DNA of 63,640 bases from Glycomyces amatae (GCF_020991375.1 NZ_JAJLQZ010000026.1:1-63640); one strand, 5' to 3'; numbered from the stretch's first letter, positions 12,810-22,166 are shown. A program made the numbers and translations. Notes: generated by a model not told the origin, from the letters alone.

Positions 12810-13604
12810 TCAGGCGCCGGGGCCGGCGGCGCAGGCCGCGTCGACCGCCTCGCGGGTGACCGGTTCGCCGCCGGCCTCCATGCGGCAGAAGAACTCCACG
12901 TTGCCCTTGGGGCCCGGCAGGGGGCTGGCGGCGACGCCGGTGGTGGTCCAGCCGAGGCGCCGGGCGGCCTCGACGACGCCCCAGACGGCTCCGGCGCGCC
13001 GGGCCGGATCGGCGACGACGCCGCCGGGGCCGACCTGGCCCTTGCCGACCTCGAACTGGGGCTTGACCATCGGCAGCATCAGCCCGCCGGGCTTCGTGCA
13101 GGCCGCGAGCGCGGGCAGGACGAGTTCGAGCGAGATGAACGAGAGGTCGCCGACGGTGAGGTCCACCTGGCCGCCGAGCCGCTCGGGGGTGAGGTGGCGG
13201 ACGTTGGTGCGGTCGTGGACGACCACGCGGTCGTCGGTCTGGAGCTTCCAGGCGAGCTGGCCGTAGCCGACGTCGACGGCGAGGACCTCGGCGGCGCCGC
13301 GGCGCAGCAGGACGTCGGTGAAGCCGCCGGTGGAGGCCCCGGCGTCGAGGACGCGCAGGCCCGCGGGGTCGACGCCGAACGCGTCGAGGGCGCCGATGAG
13401 CTTGTGGGCGCCGCGGGAGACGTAGTCGTCGACGTCGCCGACCAGGCGGATCGAGTCGTCGCCGGTGACGCTGGTGGCGGCCTTCGTCGCGGGGATGCCG
13501 CGGAGGTGGACGCGCCCGGCCGCGATGAGTTCGCGGGCGTGCTCGCGGGAGCGGGCGATCTTGCGGCGCACGAGTTCGGCGTCGAGTCGGTAGCGCGTCG
13601 GCAT
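12810..13604 (-). CDS. tlyA: 16S/23S rRNA 2'-O-cytidine methyltransferase TlyA
   Basis: 264 aa. The N-terminal S4 RNA-binding domain (about residues 1-60) begins RYRLDAELVRRKIARSREHA. It is followed by an FtsJ-like Rossmann methyltransferase with the SAM loop LDAGASTGGFTDVLLRRGA (about 82-100) and a C-terminal catalytic Lys/Glu region (MVKPQFEVGKGQVG). In mycobacteria TlyA modifies C1409 of 16S and C1920 of 23S rRNA and is needed for capreomycin sensitivity. It is the third gene of a leftward run starting at 14296. Confidence 0.93.
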   Translation of the reverse strand: MPTRYRLDAELVRRKIARSREHARELIAAGRVHLRGIPATKAATSVTGDDSIRLVGDVDDYVSRGAHKLIGALDAFGVDPAGLRVLDAGASTGGFTDVLLRRGAAEVLAVDVGYGQLAWKLQTDDRVVVHDRTNVRHLTPERLGGQVDLTVGDLSFISLELVLPALAACTKPGGLMLPMVKPQFEVGKGQVGPGGVVADPARRAGAVWGVVEAARRLGWTTTGVAASPLPGPKGNVEFFCRMEAGGEPVTREAVDAACAAGPGA

Positions 13605-13658
13605 GGCGGGAAGTCGGGCTCTCTCACTGGGCGGGCGGGGCGTTCGGTCAACGCCTCG

Positions 13659-13859
13659 CTAGGCGTCGTCGACGTTGCTGAGGATCTCGGACAGGCGCTG
13701 CTGGACGCCCTCGAAGACGGCGACGTGGTCGGTGACGGGCAGGTCGGCGAGCGTCTCGAGCCGGGCGAGGGCCTCCTCGACCTCCGCCTCGACGTCCTCG
13801 GCGTCGCCGCGGGGGCGGGAGCGGGCGGCGAGCGCCGCCGGGTTCGGCATGTCGCTCAC
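13659..13859 (-). CDS. 66-aa protein upstream of tlyA
   Basis: Small protein of no known family. It has a short Ala/Pro/Arg-rich start and then one long amphipathic helix (DVEAEVEEALARLETLADL and beyond) that could form a coiled coil. The GTG start overlaps the stop of the preceding gene by four bases (GTGA), which supports both this start and translation. Coupling with the next helical protein suggests the two work together. No function can be assigned. Confidence 0.7.
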   Translation of the reverse strand: MSDMPNPAALAARSRPRGDAEDVEAEVEEALARLETLADLPVTDHVAVFEGVQQRLSEILSNVDDA

Positions 13860-14296
13860 GCGTCCTCCTCCCCGCGGTCGGGGCCGGCGTCGTCCGCGGC
13901 GCGCTCCGGCGCGTCGGCGGCGGGGCGGTCCTCGGCGGCGGTCGCGCCCCCCGTCTCGGCGGCCGCGGCGGCGGCTTCGGCCTCGGCGAGGCGGATGCGC
14001 AGCTCGCGGATCTGGTCCTCGGAGTGCTCGAGGCGGAGGTTGAGGTCGTCGAGGTCGGCCTGGGTGGCCACGCCGAGGCGGGTGAGGCCGGCGTCCACCT
14101 CGGCGCGCACGAGGCGGCCGATGTCGGCGACGGTGCGCGAGCCGTGGCCGCGCAGCTGCTCGGCGCCGGACTTGAGGCCCTCGGTCCCCGAGCGGAGGTC
14201 CTCGCGGAGCCTCCCGGCGAACTCGCGGGCGCGGCGGGCGGGGTCGCCGGCCAGGTCGCGGAGGGTGTCGTAGTAGGCGCGGGCGGTGTCGGCCAT
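13856..14296 (-). CDS. 146-aa helical phasin-like protein
   Basis: Predicted all-helical, mostly coiled-coil protein. ATG at 14296 is preceded by GGAAGGAG about ten bases away. Residues 1-60 are amphipathic helix rich in Arg/Glu (YYDTLRDLAGDPARRAREFA). Residues 60-105 (VRAEVDAGLTRLGVATQADL then NLRLEHSEDQIRELRIRLAE) look like the polyhydroxyalkanoate granule or ubiquinone-biosynthesis accessory coiled-coil family. The tail is acidic and Ala-rich. The frame is open further upstream, but only this start has a ribosome site. The role is unknown; it heads the tlyA run. Confidence 0.7.
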   Translation of the reverse strand: MADTARAYYDTLRDLAGDPARRAREFAGRLREDLRSGTEGLKSGAEQLRGHGSRTVADIGRLVRAEVDAGLTRLGVATQADLDDLNLRLEHSEDQIRELRIRLAEAEAAAAAAETGGATAAEDRPAADAPERAADDAGPDRGEEDA

Positions 14297-14544
14297 GGTG
14301 CTCGCACTCCTTCCGAGGTCTGCGGGTCCGCGGGAGGCGTCCCCGGCGTGGTCTTCGGGCCGTAGGCTGGCTCTGGCTCGGCAGAGCCCGCGAGCCGCGC
14401 GTCCGGCCCGGGGGCCGTGGCCCGGTTCCGACGTCAACGGTACTGCCAAGCCGCCGTCGACGGTCGTCGACCATGGTGTCGTACTGGCCGGTAACATACT
14501 GTCGGGCGCACTGCCGCGCCCGAGCCGATCGAACAGGAGGGCCC
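14297..14544. other. Divergent intergenic region, no gene seen
   Basis: About 250 bases lie between the phasin-like gene (leftward) and the first SCP2 gene (rightward). It must hold promoters for both. A possible -10, TAACAT (14493-14498), faces right. No gene or stable RNA is recognised. Confidence 0.4.
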
Positions 14545-14883
14545 ATGGCCACCATCGACGAATGCCGAACCGCGTTGGAGCAGTTCGCCGCGAACCTCGC
14601 CGAGAACCCCAAGACGGTCAAGAAGCTCACGGGCTTCCAGCGCAGCCTCGCCGCCGACATCACCGACCACGGCGTGTCCTTCAACGGCGAGTTCGACCGG
14701 GGGAGGCTGACCGGCATCACCGACGGCGACAACCCCGACGCCGACATCCGGATGGTCGTCGGCTCCGACGACCTCGTCAAGCTCGTCGCCGGCGAGCTGG
14801 ACTTCAAGAAGGCCTTCATGGCCGGCCAGGTCAAGATCAAGGCGAAGCCGATGGACCTCATGAAGCTGAACGGGGTCCTGTAG
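14545..14883 (+). CDS. Standalone SCP2 sterol-carrier-domain protein 1
   Basis: 112-aa single SCP2-like domain that usually binds a lipid or other hydrophobic ligand in a cavity. It begins MATIDECR. It carries the C-terminal SCP2 segment KAFMAGQVKIKAKPMDLMKL, in which GxVKIKG-like residues close the fold. The ATG is preceded by AGGAGG. It is paralogous to the next gene, sharing the MAT(I/V)DECR start and the D-D-L...KKAF...GxxKIKA ending. The ligand is unknown, and there is no signal peptide, so it is cytosolic. Confidence 0.85.
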   Translation: MATIDECRTALEQFAANLAENPKTVKKLTGFQRSLAADITDHGVSFNGEFDRGRLTGITDGDNPDADIRMVVGSDDLVKLVAGELDFKKAFMAGQVKIKAKPMDLMKLNGVL

Positions 14884-15118
14884 GACCGCTCCACCTGCGC
14901 GACAAGGGCGAACGCCGCACGCGGGGCGCGCGGGAGCGGGCCGGGAGGCCCGCCCCGCGCTCCGTCGCGGCGCGTCGGCGGCCCGGACGGTCAAATGCGT
15001 CCCGGTCGGGCGCAACACCATTCAGGCCACGTTGTAATCTTCTGGCCAGCCGACTCGCACGGCTGTTGAGAGGCGCTGACGGGTGCCTCGAGCCCAGAAC
15101 ACTTACCGGGAGGTCCGT

Positions 15119-15466
15119 ATGGCCACTGTTGACGAATGCCGCAATGTGCTCGAGAAGATGGCGGGCAAGGTCGCCAAGAAGTCCGGCGAGCTCGCCCTTG
15201 AGGACGGCTTCGAACGCACGCTGGCCGTGGAGATCACCGACCTGGGCCAGACGTTCAGCGCGAAGCTCGCCGGCGGCAAGCTGAACGACCTCCTCGACGG
15301 GGACGCCCCCGACGCCGAGGTCCGCATCCTGATCGCCTCTGACGACCTGATCGCCCTGTCCAAGAAGGAGATCAAGCCCGCCAAGGCGTTCCTGACCGGC
15401 AAGATCAAGGTCAAGGCCTCCGTGAAGGACCTCGCCAAGCTGCGCAAGGCCCTGAAGGTCGACTAG
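15119..15466 (+). CDS. Standalone SCP2 sterol-carrier-domain protein 2
   Basis: 115-aa paralogue of the preceding gene, also a bare SCP2 domain. It begins MATVDECR and ends with KAFLTGKIKVKASVKDLAKL. The ATG has GGGAGG seven bases upstream. The 235-base gap after the first copy contains TAATCT (15034-15039), a plausible -10, so it may have its own promoter. The tandem pair looks like an old duplication. The C-terminal half is Lys-rich. A strong terminator follows. Confidence 0.85.
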   Translation: MATVDECRNVLEKMAGKVAKKSGELALEDGFERTLAVEITDLGQTFSAKLAGGKLNDLLDGDAPDAEVRILIASDDLIALSKKEIKPAKAFLTGKIKVKASVKDLAKLRKALKVD

Positions 15467-15537
15467 CACCGAGGCCGGTCGCCGCGGAGACCGCGGCGGC
15501 GAGGCCGTCCCGAGCCGCCCCGGCTCGGAGAGCGCAG

Positions 15538-15564
15538 AAGCCCGGACTTCGGCAGTCCGGGCTT
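15538..15564. terminator. Bidirectional terminator between SCP2 pair and HAD gene
   Basis: Perfect 11-bp stem AAGCCCGGACT with loop TCGGC, followed by T-rich TTCG on the right. It lies between the convergent ends of the second SCP2 gene and the HAD hydrolase. Confidence 0.85.
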
Positions 15565-15586
15565 TCGTCGTACCTGCGCTCGGCGC

Positions 15587-16621
15587 TCAGCCGGCCAGCA
15601 GCTCCTCGGCGGCGTCGCCGACCGGGACCGGCGCCCCGGTCGGGTCGTAGCCGACCGTGTCCGCTGCGGCCCAGCTCGACTCGCACAGCGCGCGCCACGC
15701 GTCGAGCTCGGCGCCCCGGCCGCTGAGGCTGATCCTCCCGCCGTCGAAGGCGGCCGTCCAGCCGCCGCACTCGACGCGGTCGGCGGCCTCGTTCCGCACC
15801 GGTTCCGGGTGCGCCTCCGTCAGCGCCGCAAGGCTCCAGCCGAGGTAGGTGGGCCGCTGCTCGGGCGGGAGCGCCAGCGCCTGGCGCGGCGACGCCACGC
15901 CGGTGAACACCAGCAGCGAGTCGATCCCGGCGCGGTTGGCGCCCTCGATGTCGGAGTCGGGCCGGTCGCCGACCATGACCGGGCGGCCGCCCGGCCTGCG
16001 CTCCATGGCGGCCTGGTAGATCCCCGGTTCGGGCTTCCCCGCGACGGCGTCGGGGCCGCGGCCGAGCGCGGCCGTGATCGCCCCGGCCAGCGCCCCCGTG
16101 CCGGGCAGCGGACCGTCCGGTGTGGGCAGGGTGGCGTCGAGGTTCGTCGCGACCCAGACGGCGCCGCCGCGGGCGGCGATGGTCAGGTCGGCGAGGTCCC
16201 TCCAGGTGACCGTGGGGATCATGCCGTACGCGATGCCCTGGGCCGCCTTGGGATCCTTCGTCGTGGTCAGGCCCTCGGCCTCGACGGCGGCCCCCAGCGC
16301 CTCCGAGCCCGTCACCAGGACCGGGGCGCCCTCGCCGAGGCGCTTGCGCAGGACTTCGGCCACGACCTGCGCCGAAGTGAGCACCTGCTCGTCCTCGGCC
16401 GGGACGCCCATGCCGCGCAAGGCGTCCGCGACGGTCGCAGGACTGCGGGAGGCGTTGTTGGTGACGAACACCGGCTCGCAGTCGAGGCCCGGAAGGGCCG
16501 CGATGGTCGCGGCCGCTTCCGGGATCGGTTCGTGCAGGAGGTAGACGACGCCGTCGAGGTCGAGCAGCGCCTGGTCGTAAGCGCCGGCGAGTGCCTCAGG
16601 GGCGCCTTTCAGTCGGGTCAT
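15587..16621 (-). CDS. HAD-superfamily hydrolase, NagD/PGP type
   Basis: 344 aa. HAD motif [12 protein letters not shown] (about residues 19-29), motif [12 protein letters not shown], and the motif III/IV region [11 protein letters not shown] with [20 protein letters not shown]. The cap insertion matches type IIA sugar-phosphate or phosphoglycolate phosphatases. The ATG lies inside the end of the preceding gene (26-base overlap). The C-terminal ~80 residues beyond the HAD core (after [10 protein letters not shown]) hold a small extra domain, [17 protein letters not shown] onward, also seen in actinobacterial homologues. It probably clears a phosphometabolite. The substrate is not predictable. 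Confidence 0.85.
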   Translation of the reverse strand: MTRLKGAPEALAGAYDQALLDLDGVVYLLHEPIPEAAATIAALPGLDCEPVFVTNNASRSPATVADALRGMGVPAEDEQVLTSAQVVAEVLRKRLGEGAPVLVTGSEALGAAVEAEGLTTTKDPKAAQGIAYGMIPTVTWRDLADLTIAARGGAVWVATNLDATLPTPDGPLPGTGALAGAITAALGRGPDAVAGKPEPGIYQAAMERRPGGRPVMVGDRPDSDIEGANRAGIDSLLVFTGVASPRQALALPPEQRPTYLGWSLAALTEAHPEPVRNEAADRVECGGWTAAFDGGRISLSGRGAELDAWRALCESSWAAADTVGYDPTGAPVPVGDAAEELLAG

Positions 16622-18881
16622 CGGACTCCTCGGGGTTCGCCTCGTCGCGCGAGGGCTTCGGGTCGGTCCGCTCGTCGCCCTTGACGCCGGCCTCCGGTTC
16701 CTGGTCCTCGTCGTCCTCCGCGTCGAGGTCCTCGCCGCCGGTCTCGTCGGCGTGCTCGTCGAAGTCGTCGTCCTCGTCGTCTTCGTCGTCGTCGCGGGAT
16801 TCGCCGTCGGCGTGCTCGTCGCCCTCGCCGTCGCCGTCGAAGTCGCCGGTCTCGCCGCGGTCGTCCTCGTCGAAGTCGTCGTCCTCGTCGTCGAAGTCCT
16901 CGTCGTCGCGGTCGTCTTCGAGGTCGTCATCGTCGTCCTCGAACTCCTCGATGGCGATGCCCTCGAGCTCGAGCAGGCGCTCGGCGGCGCCGGTCTCGCC
17001 GGACTCGTCGGCGGCGACGGCCTTGGAGAGCCACTCGCGGGCCTCGTCCTCGCGGCCGTCGGCCAGCAGGCCCTCGGCGTAGGCGTAGCGCAGGCGCGCG
17101 ACCCACGGCTCGGTCTTCGGCGAGTTGAGCGCGCCGACCTTGAGCATCGCGGTCGCGGCCTCGCCCATGCCCATGTCGCGGCGGGCGCCGGAGGCGACGA
17201 TGAGGAGCTCCACGCGCACCTCGGGGTCGACGCTCTCGTCGCTGCCGAACTCACGGTAGATGTCGATGGCGCGCTCGGGGTGCCCCAGGGCGCGTTCGCA
17301 GTCGGCGATGAGGGCGACGTGGTCGTGCGTGCCGCCCAGGCGCTGCGCGGCGCGCAGCTCGTTGACGGCCAGCTGCCACTCCTCGGCGCCGTACGCGGCC
17401 ACGCCGGTGACCTCGCGGACCACGGCCACGCGGGAGGCCTTGCGGCGCGCGTAGCGGGCCTGCTCGAGCGCGCCCTCCACGTCGTCCTCGGCCAGCAGCG
17501 CGGCGGCGGCGAGGAGGCGGTTGCCCACGGCCTCGGCCAGCTGCTTGTTCAGGCTGCGCAGCCCGGCCTTGGTCTCCTTGTCGAGCTGGTCGAAGCCGTA
17601 CTCGACGCCTTCGGGCAGGTCCGGCGCCTCGTCGGACTCGCCGAGGCGGATCGGACCCTCGTGCCCGGCCTCGCGCTCCTCCAGGGGACGCAGGTTGTCC
17701 TTGCCGCGGCGCTCCTTGCCGTCGCGGCCGAGGCGGTCCTCGCGGTCCCGGTCGTCGCGGCGCGGCCGGTCGTCGCGGTCGAAGCGGCGTCCGCCGTCGC
17801 GGCGGTCGCCACCGCGGTCGTCGCGGTTCTCGAAGCGGCGCGGCCGGTCGTCGTCCCGGCGCGGACCCCGGTCGTCGCGGCGGGGGCGGTCGTCGCGGTC
17901 GAACTTGCGGGGACGGTCATCGCCGTCCCGGCGGGGACGGTCGTCATAGCGGCGCGGACCGCGGTCATCGCGGTTGTAACCACCACGCCCGCCGCGGTCG
18001 TCGCGGCCTTCGCTGCGGTTGTAGCCGCCGCGGTTGTCGCCACGGCCACCGCGGTCGTCGCGGTTGAAACCGCCGCGTCCGCCCCGGTCGTCGCGGTCGA
18101 ACTTGCGGGGACCGCGATCGTCGCCGTCCCGGCGCGGGCGGTCGTCATAGCGGCGCGGACCGCGATCGTCACGGTTGAAGCCGCCGCGGCCACCGCGGTC
18201 GTCGCGGTTGAAGCCGCCCCGTCCGCCCCGGTCGCCGTCGTAGCGGCGCTGGCCCTGGCCTTCGCGGTTCTCGAACCGGCGCGGCCGGTCGTCGTCCCGG
18301 CGGGGACCGCGGTCGTCGCGGTTGTAACCGCCGCGGTTGTCGCCTCGACCGCCTCGGTCGTCGCGGTCGAACTTGCGCGGACCGCGATCGTCGCCGTCCC
18401 GGCGCGGGCGGTCGTCATAGCGGCGCGGACCCCGGTCATCGCGGTTGAAACCGCCGCGGTTGTCACGGCCTTCGCTGCGGCCGTAACCGCCGCGGTTGTC
18501 GCCACGGCCACCGCGGTCGTCGCGGTTGAAGCCGCCGCGCCCGCCCCGGTCGTCGCCGTCGCGGCGGGGGCGGTCGTCGTAGCGGCGCGGACCCCGGTCA
18601 TCGCGGTTGTAGCCGCCGCGGCCGCGGTCGTCGCGGTTCTCGAACCGGCGGGGCCGGTCGTCGTCGCGGCGCGGGCGGTCGTCCCGGTCGTCGTAGCGGC
18701 GGGGCCGGTCGTCGCGGTTGTCCCTGCGGCCGTAGCCGCCCCGGTCGTCCCCGCCTCGGCCGCCTTCCCGGCGGTCGTACCCGCCGCGGCCCGAACGGTC
18801 GCCGTAGCCGCCGCCCTCGCGACGGCCGTAGCCGCCTCGCCGGTCATCTCCACCCTTGCGGGCGCGGCCTTCTTCAGCCAC
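16596..18881 (-). CDS. RG/RGG-repeat protein with TPR-like domain and acidic tail
   Basis: 761 aa in three parts. Residues 1 to about 395 are low-complexity Arg/Gly/Asp/Tyr with repeated units such as [17 protein letters not shown] and [10 protein letters not shown]. Residues about 400-640 are helical and TPR-like ([45 protein letters not shown]). Residues about 643-761 are strongly acidic (long Asp/Glu runs). RGG repeats bind RNA in other proteins and favour condensates; a basic head with an acidic tail could self-associate. The GTG start has GGGGGAG upstream. It sits between tyrS and the HAD gene, as TPR proteins of this kind do in streptomycetes. Repeat number may be misassembled. Confidence 0.75.
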   Translation of the reverse strand: MAEEGRARKGGDDRRGGYGRREGGGYGDRSGRGGYDRREGGRGGDDRGGYGRRDNRDDRPRRYDDRDDRPRRDDDRPRRFENRDDRGRGGYNRDDRGPRRYDDRPRRDGDDRGGRGGFNRDDRGGRGDNRGGYGRSEGRDNRGGFNRDDRGPRRYDDRPRRDGDDRGPRKFDRDDRGGRGDNRGGYNRDDRGPRRDDDRPRRFENREGQGQRRYDGDRGGRGGFNRDDRGGRGGFNRDDRGPRRYDDRPRRDGDDRGPRKFDRDDRGGRGGFNRDDRGGRGDNRGGYNRSEGRDDRGGRGGYNRDDRGPRRYDDRPRRDGDDRPRKFDRDDRPRRDDRGPRRDDDRPRRFENRDDRGGDRRDGGRRFDRDDRPRRDDRDREDRLGRDGKERRGKDNLRPLEEREAGHEGPIRLGESDEAPDLPEGVEYGFDQLDKETKAGLRSLNKQLAEAVGNRLLAAAALLAEDDVEGALEQARYARRKASRVAVVREVTGVAAYGAEEWQLAVNELRAAQRLGGTHDHVALIADCERALGHPERAIDIYREFGSDESVDPEVRVELLIVASGARRDMGMGEAATAMLKVGALNSPKTEPWVARLRYAYAEGLLADGREDEAREWLSKAVAADESGETGAAERLLELEGIAIEEFEDDDDDLEDDRDDEDFDDEDDDFDEDDRGETGDFDGDGEGDEHADGESRDDDEDDEDDDFDEHADETGGEDLDAEDDEDQEPEAGVKGDERTDPKPSRDEANPEESDDPTERRP
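17700..18860 (-). repeat. In-frame degenerate repeats encoding the RG-rich domain
   Basis: Tens of units coding for [21 protein letters not shown] and related blocks recur with near-identical DNA (for example around 17940, 18140, 18410 and 18570). The unit lengths are multiples of three. The opposite strand is also open over the whole stretch purely because of this composition. Confidence 0.8.
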
Positions 18882-18930
18882 TCGATTCTCCCCCTCTGTT
18901 CACCGCGACAAAACCAGTCAAGTCTATGCC

Positions 18931-20187
18931 TCAGCCGATGAGCTCGACCCCGGCGACGGTCTTCTTACCGCGCCGGATCACTCCGTAGCGGCCGTGAAGC
19001 AGGGCAGACCGGTCGATAACGGCCTCGGGGTCGGCGACCCGGACGTTGTTGAGGTAGGCCCCGCCCTCCTTGGCGGCGCGGCGCGCCTCGCCCAGGCTCG
19101 CCACCACGCCCGACTCCTTCATCGCCTCGGCGACGGTCACGTCGGGCTTGTGGAGCTCGGCCAGGCCGGCCTCCGCGAGCGCGGCGCGCAGTGTCGCCTC
19201 GGGCAGCTCGGCGAGCTCGCCGCGCCCGAACAGGGCCTGGGAGGCGGCGGTGACGTGCCGGGTCTCCTCGACGCCGTGCAGCAGCGTCGTCAGCTCCTCC
19301 GCGAGGGCCTTCTGCGCGAGGCGCGCGGCGGGCTTCTCGGCGGTGGCCCGCTCCAGCTCCTCGATCTCCTCGTGGGACTTGAACGAGAAGTACTTCAGGT
19401 AGCGCGCCACGTCGGCGTCCCCGGCGTTGACCCAGAACTGGTAGAACGCGTACGGGCTGGTCAGCTCGGGGTCGAGCCAGACCGCGCCGCCCTCGGTCTT
19501 GCCGAACTTGGTGCCGTCGGCCTTGGTCACGAGCGGGGTCACGAAGGCGTGGACGTGCTCGGCCGCGCGGCGCCGGATGTAGTCGACCCCGGCGGTGATG
19601 TTGCCCCACTGGTCCGACCCTCCGAACTGGAGGGTGCAGCCGTGGCGGCGGTTGAGCTCGAAGTAGTCGTGGGACTGGAGCAGCTGGTAGGAGAACTCGG
19701 TGAACGAGATGCCGGACTCGAGGCGGCTCTTCACCACGTCGCGGGCGAGCATCTTCGAGATCGGGAAGTGCTTGCCGACGTCGCGCAGGAAGTCCACGAC
19801 GCCCAGCTCGGAGGTCCAGTCGAGGTTGTTCACCGGGACGGCGCCGTTGTCGCCGTCGTAGGTGACGAACGGGGCCACCTGGGCGCGGATCCTCTCGACC
19901 CAGGAGGCGACGACCTCGGGCGGGTTGATGCTGCGCTCCCCCGCCTCCTTGGGGTCGCCGATCTGGCCGGTCGCGCCGCCGACGAGCAGCAGCGGCCGCA
20001 GCCCGCCCCGCTGGAGGCGGCGGGCGGTGATCACCTGCATGAGGTGGCCGACGTGCAGGCTGACGGCCGTCGGGTCGAAGCCCACATAGAAGGTCACCTG
20101 CCCGGCGTCGAGGTGCTCGCGGAGCGAGTCGATACCGGTCGAGTCCTGGATGAGGCCGCGCCACGCGAGGTCGTCGAGAATATGCAC
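18931..20187 (-). CDS. tyrS: Tyrosyl-tRNA synthetase
   Basis: 418-aa class I synthetase charging tRNA-Tyr. The HIGH-type motif is HVGHLMQVI (about residues 46-54). YDGDNG and GGSDQWGNI mark the Tyr/ATP pocket. The KMSKS-type loop reads KFGKTEGGAVWLDP. The C-terminal S4-like RNA-binding domain ends KKTVAGVELIG. The GTG start lies six bases after CAGAAT, a fair -10, so the transcript may be leaderless. Confidence 0.95.
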   Translation of the reverse strand: MHILDDLAWRGLIQDSTGIDSLREHLDAGQVTFYVGFDPTAVSLHVGHLMQVITARRLQRGGLRPLLLVGGATGQIGDPKEAGERSINPPEVVASWVERIRAQVAPFVTYDGDNGAVPVNNLDWTSELGVVDFLRDVGKHFPISKMLARDVVKSRLESGISFTEFSYQLLQSHDYFELNRRHGCTLQFGGSDQWGNITAGVDYIRRRAAEHVHAFVTPLVTKADGTKFGKTEGGAVWLDPELTSPYAFYQFWVNAGDADVARYLKYFSFKSHEEIEELERATAEKPAARLAQKALAEELTTLLHGVEETRHVTAASQALFGRGELAELPEATLRAALAEAGLAELHKPDVTVAEAMKESGVVASLGEARRAAKEGGAYLNNVRVADPEAVIDRSALLHGRYGVIRRGKKTVAGVELIG

Positions 20188-20254
20188 GCCCTCATTCTGC
20201 CTCAGCGGCGGAAGCGCTTTTCGCGGTGCGCCGGGCCGCGTGGCCCGGGCCCGC

Positions 20255-22102
20255 CTAGGCGTCCGCGCGCTGCCCGGTCCCGCCGAGCGCCAGCGCGGCC
20301 TCGATGTGGACGCGCAGCTCCTGGGACGCGGCGGTCTTGGAGGCCTGCTTGGTCGGGCCCCGGCCCTCGGCGGCCGCGCGCTCGCCGGTGCGGGGCATCG
20401 CGGCCTCGGCGCGGCAGGTGAAGACCCGCTCGTGCGAGGGGCCCTCGACCTCGAAGTGCCACGTCAGGTCCTCGACCAGGCCGCGGGCGGCGTAGATCTG
20501 GACCGCCTCGGCCGGGTGCACGCCCGCGTCGACCAGGAGCTTGCGCGGGCCCTCGACGCGGGGCTTGGCGGCCGCGTCCTGCGAGAGGTCCGCCAGCCCC
20601 GCCAGGGAGGCCAGCAGCGCCAGCGCCGCCTGGTTCTTCGCGTCCTTCTTGTTGCGCTGCAAGCGCCTGGGCGACTCGACCTGCTCGCCGCCGTAGTGGA
20701 TCGCGACCTGCGCGGCGAACAGCGGCGCCTCGAAGCCCGGCTCGGCCTCGACGGTCCAGCGCACGTTCGTGTCGTTGCTGACCGGTCCGCCGAGGCGGTC
20801 CTGGAGGTAGACGTTGACGATCGACTGGGCCTGCTGGGGCTCGGCGGCCAGGAGGCGGTTCATGCGCTCGCGCAGCGGCGCGAACGGCTCGCGCCCGTAC
20901 AGGTACACGGAGGCGAACTCGCGCAGCTGGAGCTCGCGGGCGTCGAAGCGCCGCGCGGCGTCCTCGGCGAGTCCGGGCGGGACCTCGCCGCGCTCGACGG
21001 CGAACTGGAGGACCCGCGCGAACTGCTTGTAGGGCAGGCGGGCGAAGTCGGCGGCCTCGATCTGCCTGGCGGTCTCCTCGGCGGCGCGCTGCTTGAAGTA
21101 CTCGGACTTGGCGCGGCGCTCGGCCTCGATGCGCTCGTTGACGTGCGCGGCGGCCTCGGCGAGGGCCTCGGGCGGGTACGGGGTGGGGAGGCCGAGCGAG
21201 GCCGCCAGGAGGATGCGCTGGGTGACCAGGTCGGGGTAGCGGCGGATGGGGCTGGTCGCGTGCGTGTAGACGGGCAGCTGGAGGCCGTGGTGGCCGTGGA
21301 CGGTGGGGCCGTAGCCGGCGGCGCGGGCGACCATGCGCATCCGGGAGCGGAGCATCTCGAAGGCGGCGCTGTCGCCGGAGGCGGCGATCGAGTCGAGTTC
21401 GCCGCGCAGGTCGGCGGGGTCGCCGGCGACGGCCGCGAGGCGGTGGTTGCGGAACAGGATCGGGAGGTCCTGGCGGACGGCCCAGGCCGCGATCTGCGCG
21501 TTGGCGGCGATCATGAACTCCTGCACGATGATGTACCCGGAGTTGCGCATCGAGCTGTCGAGCCGGATGAGCTGGCCCTCCTCGTTGGTGGCGAAGCCCG
21601 AGAGGAGGTCGTAGAAGGCGAGCGCGCCGGCGTTGCGGCGGGCGGCGAGCATCGTCTGGGCGAAGCGCAGCGCGAGGGCGAGGGTGTCGTGGAGCGGGTG
21701 GGCGGGGTCGCCGGCGGCATCGGCGGCCTCGGCGTGGGAGACGGCCCAGGAGCGGGTGAGGCGGCCGGGTCCGAGGTCGGCGGCGAGCACGTGGCCGGCG
21801 CCGTCGATGCGGAGGTGGACGGCGAAGGTGTCGTTCTCGCGGCCGGGGTCGAGGGAGGCGGCGGCGACCACCGGGGCGGGGAGCATGTGCTTGGTGTGGT
21901 CGGGCCGGTAGCGGGTGGCGACCCGCTGGCGGGCCTCGATGTCGGCGGGTCCGCCGTTGACGACGTGGTCGGCGACGCGCGCGATGTGGATCCAGGCGTC
22001 GAAGCCGTCGCCGTCGGCCTCGATCCAGATGGCGTCGTCGCGGTCGACGGTGGTCGCGGCGTCGATCATGATCCCGGTCTCGGCGGGGTTGTAGTCGGCC
22101 AA
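20255..22102 (-). CDS. RNB-domain exoribonuclease with C-terminal dsRNA-binding-like domains
   Basis: 615 aa. The RNase II/R catalytic domain starts almost at residue 1, and all four metal-binding aspartates are present with family spacing (Asp14, Asp20, Asp22, Asp23 in IDAATTVDRDDAIWIEADG). THATSPIRRYPDLVTQRI is the conserved RNB tail. No N-terminal cold-shock domains precede it. After the RNB domain, residues about 440-505 (ending RNKKDAKNQAALALLASLAG) and about 515-605 (EGPSHERVFTCRAEA then GPTKQASKTAASQEL) look like two double-stranded RNA-binding domains. The TTG at 22102 has AAGGAG six bases upstream. A GTG at 22165 is possible but lies beside a terminator and lacks a ribosome site. Confidence 0.82.
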   Translation of the reverse strand: MADYNPAETGIMIDAATTVDRDDAIWIEADGDGFDAWIHIARVADHVVNGGPADIEARQRVATRYRPDHTKHMLPAPVVAAASLDPGRENDTFAVHLRIDGAGHVLAADLGPGRLTRSWAVSHAEAADAAGDPAHPLHDTLALALRFAQTMLAARRNAGALAFYDLLSGFATNEEGQLIRLDSSMRNSGYIIVQEFMIAANAQIAAWAVRQDLPILFRNHRLAAVAGDPADLRGELDSIAASGDSAAFEMLRSRMRMVARAAGYGPTVHGHHGLQLPVYTHATSPIRRYPDLVTQRILLAASLGLPTPYPPEALAEAAAHVNERIEAERRAKSEYFKQRAAEETARQIEAADFARLPYKQFARVLQFAVERGEVPPGLAEDAARRFDARELQLREFASVYLYGREPFAPLRERMNRLLAAEPQQAQSIVNVYLQDRLGGPVSNDTNVRWTVEAEPGFEAPLFAAQVAIHYGGEQVESPRRLQRNKKDAKNQAALALLASLAGLADLSQDAAAKPRVEGPRKLLVDAGVHPAEAVQIYAARGLVEDLTWHFEVEGPSHERVFTCRAEAAMPRTGERAAAEGRGPTKQASKTAASQELRVHIEAALALGGTGQRADA

Positions 22103-22166
22103 CTGCGCTCCTTCGAATCCAGCCGCAATCGTAGCCGCAGGCGCAGGGCGGGTGCGCGTACGCACG

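Noticed and set aside
16752..18941. Long rightward open frame opposite the RG-rich gene
   Set aside because: It is Val/Ala repetitive, the mirror of GAC/CGG-rich codons on the other strand, with no domain and no ribosome site. It is a composition artefact.
22103..22165. Earlier GTG start for the RNB ribonuclease
   Set aside because: It adds 21 low-complexity residues next to a terminator and lacks a ribosome site. TTG at 22102 has AAGGAG.
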